Shown in pieces: positions 1-6,966 of a stretch of 6,966 nucleotides of DNA. The notes under the pieces are model-generated. The model made no database searches and was not told the origin of the DNA. It saw nothing but the letters and a program-made list of their open reading frames with translations. Source of the DNA: JAKAQB01 sp035702855 (GTDB taxonomy: Bacteria; Actinomycetota; Acidimicrobiia; Acidimicrobiales; Palsa-688); the NCBI GenBank assembly GCA_035702855.1, contig DASSZM010000037.1, forward strand, positions 1 through 6,966, given 5' to 3'. Position 1 is the stretch's first letter, and each line of letters begins with the position of its first letter. Both the position numbers and the translations under genes were made by a program.

Positions 1-1129
1 CGTGCTGGCGGTCGACATCCCGTCGGGCATCCGGGGGGACACCGGCGAGATCCCCGACGGCGGCGGGGCGCTGGTCGCCGACGCCACCGTCACCTTCGCC
101 GCCCTCAAGCCCGGCCTGCTCCTCGGCGCCGGACCGGCCCACACCGGCCCGGTCGCGCTGGCCGGCATCGGCCTCGGGCGGCGGGCGGCGGACGCCGCCT
201 CCGCCTGGTTGGTGACCGATGCCGACGCCGCCCTCCTCCCGCCCCGCCCGCCGGAGGGGCACAAGTGGCAGACCTCCGTCGGGGTGGTCGCCGGCTCGCC
301 GGGTATGACGGGGGCGCCATGGATGCTGTCCCGGGCGGCGATGCGGGCGGGCGCGGGGTACGTCCGCCTCGGCATCCCCGGCGTCGAGCCGGGTGACGCC
401 GGGCTGCCCCCCGGGGAGGCCGTCGGCGTCCCGGTCCCGCCGGACCGGTGGGCCGGCGCCGTCGAGCGCTGCCGTGCGGTCGTGGTCGGCCCCGGCCTGG
501 GCCGCCCCGACGAGCCCGGGCCCGGCACCCCCGTCGGCCGGCTCCTGGTGGACGCCGGCGACCTGCCGGCGGTGGTCGACGCCGACGGCCTCAACGCCCT
601 CGGCAGCTTCGACGCCGTGGCGGCGGTGACGGCTCGCCGTTCGGCGCCGGTGGTCCTCACCCCCCACGCCGGGGAGTGGGCCCGCCTCGCCGGCGCCCCG
701 CCCGGCGCCGACCGGATCGCCGAGGTGCGCGACGCCGCCCGCCGCAGCGGGGCCGTGGTGTTGCTGAAGGGGTCGGTCACCGTGGTCGCCGCCCCCGACG
801 GGCGGGTGCTGGTGGGCGGCTCCGGGTCGCCCCGCCTGGCCACGGCCGGCACCGGCGACGTGCTGTCGGGGGTGATCGGGGCGTTCCTGGCCCGGGGGAT
901 GGCGCCGCTGGAGGCCGCCGGGTTGGCCGCCCACGTCCACGGCCGGGCGGCGGCGTCGGGGCCCTCCGAGGGGCTGCTGGCCGCGGACCTGCCGGACCTG
1001 GTGTCGTCGTGGCTGTCTGCGCACGTCGAGCCCCGCCCGTCGGCGGCCCTGGACGTGGCCGCGGAGCGGGTGGCGGCACGTGAGGACCGCGGTGCGGGCC
1101 GTGGTCAGGGCACGGTGACGGCGTGGTGA
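1..1129 (+). CDS. nnr: Bifunctional NAD(P)H-hydrate repair enzyme Nnr, 3' part (end of epimerase domain plus complete ADP-dependent dehydratase domain)
   Basis: Repairs damaged NADH/NADPH hydrates in the cytoplasm. The N-terminal YjeF_N domain epimerises the R and S forms, and the C-terminal YjeF_C (ribokinase-like) domain dehydrates the S form using ADP or ATP. The gene enters from the left edge: the first visible codon lies inside the epimerase domain, so the GTG at position 2 is an internal Val codon, not a start. Numbering from that codon, residues 3-9 read AVDIPSG, and the following ATVTFAALKPGLLLG segment is the usual end of the epimerase domain. The dehydratase domain runs from about 85 to 340: VVAGSPGMTGA (95-105), GPGLG (163-167), DADGLN (193-198), LTPHAGE (219-225), LLKG (254-257) and TAGTGDVLSG (281-290), with Asp286 the expected catalytic base. 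The last ~35 residues are a poorly conserved tail. The stop codon overlaps the next gene by a GTGA, implying translational coupling. Family assignment is very secure; only the 5' half is missing. Confidence 0.95.
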   Translation, partial: VLAVDIPSGIRGDTGEIPDGGGALVADATVTFAALKPGLLLGAGPAHTGPVALAGIGLGRRAADAASAWLVTDADAALLPPRPPEGHKWQTSVGVVAGSPGMTGAPWMLSRAAMRAGAGYVRLGIPGVEPGDAGLPPGEAVGVPVPPDRWAGAVERCRAVVVGPGLGRPDEPGPGTPVGRLLVDAGDLPAVVDADGLNALGSFDAVAAVTARRSAPVVLTPHAGEWARLAGAPPGADRIAEVRDAARRSGAVVLLKGSVTVVAAPDGRVLVGGSGSPRLATAGTGDVLSGVIGAFLARGMAPLEAAGLAAHVHGRAAASGPSEGLLAADLPDLVSSWLSAHVEPRPSAALDVAAERVAAREDRGAGRGQGTVTAW

Positions 1130-2403
1130 CCGGGCGGCGGACCCTCGCCGGCGCCGGGGTGGTCGCCGGGGTCGCCACGGCGGTCGCCGGCGGGGCCGTG
1201 GCCCGCCAGCTGCTGCGAGGCGGGGGCGGCACGGGGAGCGGCAGCGGTGGGCCGGGTGGTGTGGGTGAAGCCGGGCAGCTCGGGCTTCCCGTGTGGCCGC
1301 CGGGGACCCGGCACCGGGAGGTGACCACCAGCGACGGGGCCACGCTGCACGTCGCCGAGCGGGGACGGGGCCGGTCGGTGCTGCTCCTGCACGGCATCGC
1401 CCTGTCCGCCGGGGTGTGGAGCGAGCAGCTCCGCCGGCTGCCCGAACGAGGCTTCCGGGTGGTGGCCCTGGACCTGCGGGGGCACGGTTCCTCCGGGATC
1501 GGCCGGGAAGGCCTTGCCCTGGACCGGGTGACTGCCGACATCGAAGAGGTGGTCCAGCAGCTGCGGCTCAGCGACGTGGTGGTCGTCGGGCACTCCATGG
1601 GGGGGATGGCCCTGCTCCGCCTGCTCGCCACCGACCCGCCGCTCGCCCGCGGCGAGCGCTGGCTGCAGGCGCTGGCGCTGGTGGCGACCTCCGCCCAGCC
1701 GGCGACCGGTCGCGGGATCCCCGGGGCCCGGCTCGCCCTGACGCTGGCCAAGCCGGCGCTGACCGGGGTGGCCACCGCCGCCCGGTTCCTGCCGACGCCG
1801 ACGTTGCCCAACCACGAGGTGGCCGACCCGATCGCGGCGCTGACGTTCGCCGAGCACCCGGCCCCCGCCGCCGTCCGCCTCATCCGGCGCGTCACCGCCG
1901 GCGTGCCCGCCCGCACGACCGTCGAGCTGCTGGCGCAGCTCGTCCGCCTCGACGAGGCCCGCGGGCTGGCGGCCCTGGCCGCGCCGACGACGGTCGTCGT
2001 CGGCGCCGACGACCTGATCACGCCGCCCCGCCACGCCCGGGCGCTGGCCGAGCGCATCGCCGGCGCCGAGTTGGTGGAGCTCGAGGGCTGCGGGCACATC
2101 GTGATGCTCGAGCGGCCCGCCGAGCTCGACGAGGTGATCGTCGCCCTCGCCGCCCGCAGCGCCCGGCCGGGCGGCGCGGGTTCCGGCGGTGCCGGTCCTG
2201 GCGGCCGGTCCGGTGGCGGGTCGGGCGGTCGGTCCGGCGGATCGGGCGGTCGGCCCGGCGGGTCGGCTGGCGCCCCCCGGCAGGGTGACGGGTCGGCCGG
2301 CGAGGGTCGCCCCCGCATCCAGGCCCGTCCCTCCGGCCGCGCTCGCCCGGGCGGCTCGGAGCCGGGCCGACCCCGCTCGCTCGCCGTGGGCGAGGCGGGA
2401 TAG
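1123..2403 (+). CDS. Alpha/beta hydrolase, predicted exported or membrane-anchored, with Gly-rich C-terminal tail
   Basis: A 426-residue serine hydrolase of the alpha/beta fold (Abhydrolase_1 type); the substrate is unknown. An oxyanion-hole LLLHG lies at 87-91, DLRGHGSS at 117-124, the nucleophile elbow GHSMGG at 156-161 (Ser158), the acid in VVVGADD at 291-297 (Asp296 or 297), and the catalytic His325 in EGCGHIVMLE. All triad residues are therefore present. Residues 9-30 form an Ala/Gly/Val-rich hydrophobic stretch just after Arg5-Arg6, with an AVA at 25-27, which could be a signal anchor or a Tat-type signal. After the core ends near 345, about 80 residues of Gly/Arg/Ser/Pro-rich low-complexity sequence follow, which is unusual for the family. 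Start: GTG at 1123 or the adjacent in-frame GTG at 1126; the latter forms a GTGA overlap with the nnr stop. A hydrolase of this kind is often found next to tsaE in actinobacteria (family context), but its role there is not established. Confidence 0.9.
   Translation: MVTGRRTLAGAGVVAGVATAVAGGAVARQLLRGGGGTGSGSGGPGGVGEAGQLGLPVWPPGTRHREVTTSDGATLHVAERGRGRSVLLLHGIALSAGVWSEQLRRLPERGFRVVALDLRGHGSSGIGREGLALDRVTADIEEVVQQLRLSDVVVVGHSMGGMALLRLLATDPPLARGERWLQALALVATSAQPATGRGIPGARLALTLAKPALTGVATAARFLPTPTLPNHEVADPIAALTFAEHPAPAAVRLIRRVTAGVPARTTVELLAQLVRLDEARGLAALAAPTTVVVGADDLITPPRHARALAERIAGAELVELEGCGHIVMLERPAELDEVIVALAARSARPGGAGSGGAGPGGRSGGGSGGRSGGSGGRPGGSAGAPRQGDGSAGEGRPRIQARPSGRARPGGSEPGRPRSLAVGEAG
2203..2268 (+). 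repeat. Degenerate ~21-bp tandem repeat encoding Gly-Arg-Ser-Gly-Gly-Ser-Gly heptads
   Basis: Inside the 3' end of the hydrolase gene, two adjacent 21-bp units (2227-2247 and 2248-2268) differ at only a few positions, and a looser 24-bp unit precedes them (2203-2226). They encode GRSGGGSG, GRSGGSG and GRPGGSA (residues 361-382). The repeat looks like a slippage-expanded flexible linker or tail rather than a folded domain. Confidence 0.7.
2392..2400 (+). promoter_or_regulatory. Weak ribosome binding site for the DMT/NIPA-like gene
   Basis: GAGGCGGGA lies 7 bases before the GTG at 2408 and within the end of the hydrolase gene. It is a partial match to the Shine-Dalgarno consensus. Its position supports choosing GTG 2408 rather than an in-frame ATG at 2189. 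Confidence 0.4.
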
Positions 2404-2407
2404 GCGC

Positions 2408-3376
2408 GTGGTCTTCGTCTTCGGCCTGGTCTCGGCCGTCCTCCTCGCCGTGGGCTTCGTCGTGCAGCAGCACGTCGCCGCCCTCACCCCGGCCGACGAA
2501 CGCCTCTCGCCGCGCCTGCTCCTCGACCTCATCGGCCGCCCGTTGTGGCTGGTCGGGATCGCCTCGATGGCGGCCGGCCAGATCGTCGAGGCGGTCGCCC
2601 TGCACTTCGGCGACCTCACCGTGGTGGAGGCGCTGACCGCGACCAACGTCCTGTTCGCCCTGCCGATGGCGGCGGCCTGGCGGCGCAAACGCCTCTGCCG
2701 GCTCGACTGGATCGGCGCCGCCGGGATCGTCGCCGGGCTGGCGACCTTCGTGATCGCCGCCGACCCGCCCGCCACCCGCATCCCGGTCGTCCCGTTCGGC
2801 TCGTGGCTGGCCGCCGGTCTGGCCATCCTGGCGGCCGCGGCGGTGGTCGTCGCCGTCGGTCGGCGGCGCAGCGCCGCCCCGCAGGCGACGCTGTTCGGCC
2901 TGGGCGCCGGCATCGTGTTCGGCCTCCAGGACGGCCTCACCCAGCGGGTGCTCCAGGTGCCGTTCGGCATCCACTTCCTCACCTCGTGGGTCCTCTACGC
3001 GCTGCTCGCCGTGGGCATCACCGGGTTGCTGATCGCCCAGAGCGCGTACCAGGCGGCGCCGCTCAAGGCGTCCCTGCCCGCCATCAACATCGCCGAGCCC
3101 GTCACCGGGATCGGCCTCGGCGCCGGCCTGTTCGCCCAGGGCCTCCGGGTCGGGACCGAGCCACTGATCTTCGAGCTGCTCGGCATCGTCTGCATGATGA
3201 TCGGGCTGCTGCTCGTCGCCCGCTCCGACGTGGTGACCGGCCACCATCCCCGGCTGCACCTCCCGACCCGGGTGGTCGAGGCGCGCGCCACCGCCGGCCG
3301 TCACGTACCGCATGTCGCCCACCCGCCGCGACGCCGGCAGGGTCGGGCGTCCCGCGACCGGTTGGGCCGGCGGTAG
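2408..3376 (+). CDS. DMT-superfamily / NIPA-like multi-pass membrane transporter
   Basis: Predicted inner-membrane protein of 322 residues, resembling the actinobacterial DMT transporters that are distantly related to the NIPA magnesium transporter family; the substrate cannot be told from sequence. Hydrophobic segments are visible at about 2-20, 44-65, 72-90, 100-117, 131-150, 161-177, 190-209, 224-244 and 253-271, giving nine helices. Family-like landmarks are RPLWLVGI (44-51), the Gln/Glu-containing second helix (Q58, E61), TNVLFALPMAAA (79-90) and the basic loop WRRKR (91-95). The last ~45 residues are a His/Arg-rich soluble tail containing no Lys. The frame stays open upstream to an ATG at 2189, but that extension overlaps the hydrolase's low-complexity tail and encodes only Ala/Pro/Arg-rich sequence. 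GTG 2408 starts directly at the first membrane helix, four bases after the hydrolase stop, so this start is preferred. It is probably cotranscribed with the hydrolase. Confidence 0.82.
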   Translation: MVFVFGLVSAVLLAVGFVVQQHVAALTPADERLSPRLLLDLIGRPLWLVGIASMAAGQIVEAVALHFGDLTVVEALTATNVLFALPMAAAWRRKRLCRLDWIGAAGIVAGLATFVIAADPPATRIPVVPFGSWLAAGLAILAAAAVVVAVGRRRSAAPQATLFGLGAGIVFGLQDGLTQRVLQVPFGIHFLTSWVLYALLAVGITGLLIAQSAYQAAPLKASLPAINIAEPVTGIGLGAGLFAQGLRVGTEPLIFELLGIVCMMIGLLLVARSDVVTGHHPRLHLPTRVVEARATAGRHVPHVAHPPRRRQGRASRDRLGRR

Positions 3377-3487
3377 CCACCACCCCCGGTGCTGCGGCGG
3401 CCACCCCGGCCGTCGGCCGCCGGCGGTGAAGCCGGGCATGCGCCGGCAGTGGGCAGCGCACGCCTCACCGCGCGTGCCCCTCCGCCG

Positions 3488-3541
3488 AACGCCCCCACCT
3501 CATGGGCGGAGGGCGCCCAGCGGGCCGCGACTGGGGGCGTT
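3488..3541. repeat. 10-bp perfect inverted repeat with an inner stem (nested hairpin A)
   Basis: AACGCCCCCA at 3488-3497 is the exact reverse complement of TGGGGGCGTT at 3532-3541. Between them, TGGGCG (3503-3508) and CGCCCA (3514-3519) form a second 6-bp stem around a 5-base loop. The right arm also takes part in hairpin B (3531-3591), so the two structures exclude each other in one RNA molecule. Confidence 0.6.
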
Positions 3542-3591
3542 GGCGGGCCTGGGGGTCTGGACCCCCTCCACAGCCCCGCCTGTGCCCCCAG
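3531..3591. terminator. Long nested GC-rich hairpin B, candidate bidirectional terminator
   Basis: Three nested perfect stems are visible: CTGGGGGC (3531-3538) with GCCCCCAG (3584-3591), GGCGGG (3542-3547) with CCCGCC (3575-3580), and GGGGGT (3551-3556) with ACCCCC (3561-3566) around a 4-base loop. Small internal loops separate the stems. No T-tract follows on either strand, which is common for actinobacterial terminators but makes the call less certain. Its location between convergent gene ends fits termination from both sides. Confidence 0.5.
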
Positions 3592-3642
3592 GGCGGCGAA
3601 CGCCCCCAGCTGGGAGGCTACCGGGGCGTCAATGGCAGGCAG

Positions 3643-3672
3643 TGGGGGCCTGGAGAGGTCTGGGCGCCCCCA
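3643..3672. repeat. 7-bp inverted repeat (hairpin C) in the intergenic region
   Basis: TGGGGGC at 3643-3649 pairs with GCCCCCA at 3666-3672 around a 16-base loop. It uses the same core heptamer as the outer stem of hairpin B. It may be a second terminator element, most usefully placed for the - strand ABC gene, whose stop is at 3832. Confidence 0.4.
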
Positions 3673-3741
3673 GGCTGACCCATCGAGGGGCGCCGGGGCG
3701 CTCCGCCGCCGGGCCAACGACCGGCCGACCCGCTGGGCGGC

Positions 3742-3783
3742 CCGCCGGCTGCCGGTCCCGCCGGCCGCCGGCTGCCGGTCCCG
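3742..3783. repeat. Two copies of a 19-bp direct repeat, period 23 bp
   Basis: CCGCCGGCTGCCGGTCCCG occurs identically at 3742-3760 and 3765-3783. The copies are separated by 4 bases and lie just downstream of the ABC gene on its strand. No function is apparent. Confidence 0.7.
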
Positions 3784-3790
3784 ACGGCTG

Positions 3791-3820
3791 CCGCCGGCCG
3801 CCGCCGGCCGCCGCCGGCTG
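3791..3820. repeat. 10-bp tandem repeat, three copies
   Basis: CCGCCGGCCG occurs at 3791-3800 and 3801-3810, followed by a variant CCGCCGGCTG at 3811-3820. The repeat abuts the end of the ABC gene and continues the same sequence style as the preceding 23-bp period repeat. It is probably replication slippage in GC-rich spacer DNA. Confidence 0.7.
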
Positions 3821-3831
3821 CCCCGCCCCGG

Positions 3832-5622
<1,791 letters not shown>

Positions 5623-5628
5623 CGTGTT

Positions 5629-5634
5629 CCTCCT
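5629..5634 (-). promoter_or_regulatory. Strong Shine-Dalgarno site of the ABC exporter gene
   Basis: On the - strand a full AGGAGG is followed by six bases and then GTG (5622). This is the best ribosome binding site in the window and fixes the start of the ABC gene. Confidence 0.85.
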
Positions 5635-5750
5635 GTCCGCCGCCGGCGCCGTTGCCGGTGGCCCACGCAGCGACGGACCTGGCGGGGTGCCACCTCTGCC
5701 CCTCCACTCTTGCGCAGCCGCATCTCCGGGGCCAACGAGTTTCCCGCCGG

Positions 5751-5756
5751 TACGAT
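5751..5756 (+). promoter_or_regulatory. -10 hexamer of a probable leaderless promoter for the uracil-DNA glycosylase
   Basis: TACGAT fits the TANNNT form of a -10 element and ends 8 bases before the GTG at 5765, so transcription would be expected to begin at or within about two bases of the start codon. No good -35 is present at 16-18 bases upstream. A GGAGG at 5758-5762 is only 2 bases from the GTG, too close to act as a normal ribosome binding site. Confidence 0.5.
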
Positions 5757-5764
5757 CGGAGGCC

Positions 5765-6340
5765 GTGCCCACGCTCGCCGAGCTGGCCGTCGAGGCCAGC
5801 ACCTGCACCCGCTGCCCGCTGTCGGCGGGCCGCACCCAGGTGGTGTGGGGCGAGGGCGACCCGCACGCCCGGTTGATGGTCGTGGGTGAGGGTCCCGGCC
5901 GGGAGGAGGACCGGCAGGGCCGGCCGTTCGTCGGTCGCTCCGGGCAGCTGCTCGACCGGCTGCTGGCCGAGGAGGCCGGGCTGCGGCGCGAGGAGGTCTA
6001 CATCGCCAACGTCGTCAAGTGCCGCCCGCCGGGCAACCGGGACCCGCTCCCGGCCGAGATCGCCGCCTGCCGCCCGTACCTGGAGACGCAGGTCGAGCTG
6101 ATCGGGCCCGAGGTGGTGCTCACCCTCGGCAACTTCTCCACCCGGCTGCTGCTCGACACCACCGAGGGCATCACCGCCCTGCGGGGGCGTGCCTACCCGT
6201 GGGGGGCGACCGGCGCCGTGCTCGTGCCCACCTTCCACCCCGCCGCGGCGCTGCGGGGCGGTGGCGAGGTCCAGGCCCGGATGCGGGCCGACTTCGTGCG
6301 GGCCAAGCAGATCCTCGCCGGCGCCCCCACCGGGCCGTGA
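5765..6340 (+). CDS. Type-4 (4Fe-4S) uracil-DNA glycosylase
   Basis: A 191-residue base-excision repair enzyme that removes uracil arising from cytosine deamination in DNA. The four expected iron-sulfur ligands are present: Cys14 and Cys17 (CTRCPL), Cys86 (VVKCRPPGNRDP) and Cys102 (AACRPYL). The active-site motif GEGPGREED (41-49) is followed by GRPFVGRSGQLLDRLL (52-67), and the C-terminal motif is TFHPAAALR with His158. The UdgX-type KRRIH loop is not seen, so ordinary family 4 is preferred. The frame is open upstream to 5624, but that stretch has no family similarity and would overlap the regulatory region. GTG 5765 gives the normal N-terminus (MPTLAELAVEASTCTRC). Any later start would lose the first two cysteines. 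The stop overlaps tsaE by GTGA, so the two are probably cotranslated. Confidence 0.95.
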   Translation: MPTLAELAVEASTCTRCPLSAGRTQVVWGEGDPHARLMVVGEGPGREEDRQGRPFVGRSGQLLDRLLAEEAGLRREEVYIANVVKCRPPGNRDPLPAEIAACRPYLETQVELIGPEVVLTLGNFSTRLLLDTTEGITALRGRAYPWGATGAVLVPTFHPAAALRGGGEVQARMRADFVRAKQILAGAPTGP

Positions 6341-6966
6341 GCGCGTCGCCGGCTCCCGTCGTGGCGGTCCGGGTGGCCGACCTCGCCGGCACCGGGGCGG
6401 TGGCGGCGGTCGTCGCCCGGTTGCTGCGCGCCGGCGACCTGGTGCTGCTCAGCGGTGACCTCGGCGCCGGCAAGACCGCCTTCACCCAGGCGCTGGCCGG
6501 CGAGCTCGGGGTGCGCGAGCCGGTGACGAGCCCGACGTTCACCCTCGTCCGCCAGTACCCGACCGACCACGGGCTGGTGCTGCTGCACGCCGACATCTAC
6601 CGGCTGGAGCAGCTGGCCGAGGTGGTCGACCTCGGGCTGCCCGAGCAGCTCGAGGAGGGGTGCGCCGCCGTGGTCGAGTGGGGCGAGCGGGGCGCCCCGG
6701 CGCTGGTACCCGAGTACCTCTCGGTGACCCTGACCGCCGAGGCCCCCGACCGGGAGACGGCCCGCCTGGTCGAGCTGCGCCCGGTGGGCGAGCCGTGGCG
6801 GGAGCGTTGGGTCGCCCTGGCCGCCGCACTGGCCGGCATCCCGGGCGTGACCGTCACCGCCGTGCCCGGCGCTCCCACGACCGACGGCGACGGCGTCCGT
6901 GCCGCGGCGACCCACAGCGCCCTGACCGACGACGCCCCCGACGACGCCCCCGACGACCCCCCCGAC
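6337..6966 (+). CDS. tsaE: TsaE, tRNA t6A37 threonylcarbamoyl-adenosine biosynthesis ATPase, 3'-truncated by the window edge
   Basis: A P-loop ATPase that works with TsaB and TsaD in making threonylcarbamoyl-adenosine at position 37 of ANN-decoding tRNAs. The frame from GTG 6337 is open to the last base (210 codons, no stop). Walker A GDLGAGKT is at 40-47, the family motif SPTFTLVRQY at 65-74, DIYRL at 86-90, the DLGLPEQL segment at 98-105 and VEWGER at 113-118, all in the order and spacing of TsaE. The core should end near 165, since bacterial TsaE proteins are usually about 150-160 residues. The visible extra ~45 residues are non-conserved and end in Asp-Asp-Ala-Pro repeats. GTG 6337 overlaps the glycosylase stop (GTGA). 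In many actinobacteria tsaB and rimI follow; whether they do so here lies outside the window. Confidence 0.93.
   Translation, partial: MSASPAPVVAVRVADLAGTGAVAAVVARLLRAGDLVLLSGDLGAGKTAFTQALAGELGVREPVTSPTFTLVRQYPTDHGLVLLHADIYRLEQLAEVVDLGLPEQLEEGCAAVVEWGERGAPALVPEYLSVTLTAEAPDRETARLVELRPVGEPWRERWVALAAALAGIPGVTVTAVPGAPTTDGDGVRAAATHSALTDDAPDDAPDDPPD
6928..6963 (+). repeat. 12-bp tandem repeat encoding Asp-Asp-Ala-Pro units at the end of tsaE
   Basis: GACGACGCCCCC occurs at 6928-6939 and 6940-6951, followed by a variant with one change at 6952-6963 (Asp-Asp-Pro-Pro). The repeat is in frame, and another Asp codon follows at the window edge, so the array may continue. Confidence 0.8.

Larger units (their letters stand above)
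3377..3831. other. 455-bp non-coding region between convergent genes, rich in inverted and tandem repeats
   Basis: No frame on either strand shows a recognisable protein; the open frames here are low-complexity Pro/Arg/Ala products of GC-rich DNA. No tRNA or rRNA is visible. The stretch contains nested GC-rich hairpins (3488-3591), a further hairpin (3643-3672), dispersed copies of a C5/G5-containing 10-12-mer, and CCGCCGGC-type tandem repeats next to the ABC stop codon. Because it separates a + strand operon from a convergent - strand gene, transcription termination in both directions is the most likely job. Confidence 0.65.
5623..5764. promoter_or_regulatory. Divergent promoter region between the ABC exporter and the uracil-DNA glycosylase
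   Basis: This 142-bp gap separates two divergently transcribed genes and must hold both promoters, unless a start is upstream within a gene. A -10-like hexamer is visible only for the glycosylase. For the ABC gene, a weak pair on the - strand (TTGGCC and CAAGAG with a 17-base spacer, near 5707-5735) is not convincing. No clear operator palindrome is seen. Confidence 0.45.

Noticed and set aside
2189..2407. N-terminal extension of the DMT-like protein from ATG 2189
   Set aside because: It overlaps the hydrolase tail, encodes only Ala/Pro/Arg-rich residues, and would place a soluble 73-residue piece ahead of the first helix. GTG 2408 has a plausible ribosome site and the normal family start.
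1105..2982. A 625-codon open frame on the - strand across the hydrolase and DMT genes
   Set aside because: It is antisense to two genes with clear family motifs, and its product is Arg/Gly/Ala/Pro/His low complexity without domain features. Such long shadows are expected in very GC-rich DNA.
3486..3673. A CRISPR array or phage attachment site
   Set aside because: The repeated units are short (7-12 bp), irregularly spaced and in mixed orientation, with no cas genes, integrase or tRNA nearby.
5623..5835. N-terminal extension of the ABC protein up to 5835
   Set aside because: The perfect AGGAGG six bases before GTG 5622 decides the start; the extension has no family similarity and overlaps the divergent gene.

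Overview
The window is very GC-rich and densely coding, with GTG starts and 4-bp GTGA gene overlaps. Together with a bifunctional Nnr / alpha-beta hydrolase / TsaE neighbourhood, this points to a high-GC actinobacterium. A lineage such as Acidimicrobiia is plausible but is an inference from gene content and order, not proven by the sequence.

Left block (1-3376, + strand): the 3' part of a bifunctional NAD(P)H-hydrate repair gene (nnr) enters from the left edge and overlaps an alpha/beta hydrolase gene. Four bases after that gene comes a nine-helix membrane protein of the DMT/NIPA-like transporter type. The tight spacing suggests one operon. Middle (3377-3831): about 455 bp with no credible gene, lying between convergent genes. 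It holds nested GC-rich inverted repeats, several copies of a C5/G5-containing 10-12-mer in both orientations, and short CCGCCGGC-type tandem repeats; it is best read as a bidirectional termination region. Then, on the - strand (3832-5622), there is a complete ABC half-exporter with a strong Shine-Dalgarno sequence. A 142-bp divergent promoter region (5623-5764) separates it from the right block.

Right block (5765-6966, + strand): a type-4 (4Fe-4S) uracil-DNA glycosylase that looks leaderless, overlapping by 4 bp a tsaE gene (tRNA t6A biosynthesis ATPase). tsaE runs off the right edge with an unusual Asp-Pro-Ala repeat tail. It has no stop codon inside the window.

Functionally these are mostly housekeeping repair genes: metabolite repair of hydrated NAD(P)H, base-excision repair of uracil in DNA, and tRNA modification, plus two transporters of unknown substrate. 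In many actinobacteria nnr, alr, an alpha/beta hydrolase and tsaE-tsaB-rimI-tsaD are close together. Here alr is absent between nnr and the hydrolase, and the DMT, ABC and UDG genes separate the hydrolase from tsaE. I see no tRNA, rRNA, CRISPR array, insertion sequence or phage gene. I do not see a clear new biological system; the most unusual items are the intergenic repeat/hairpin region and the C-terminal tail of TsaE.
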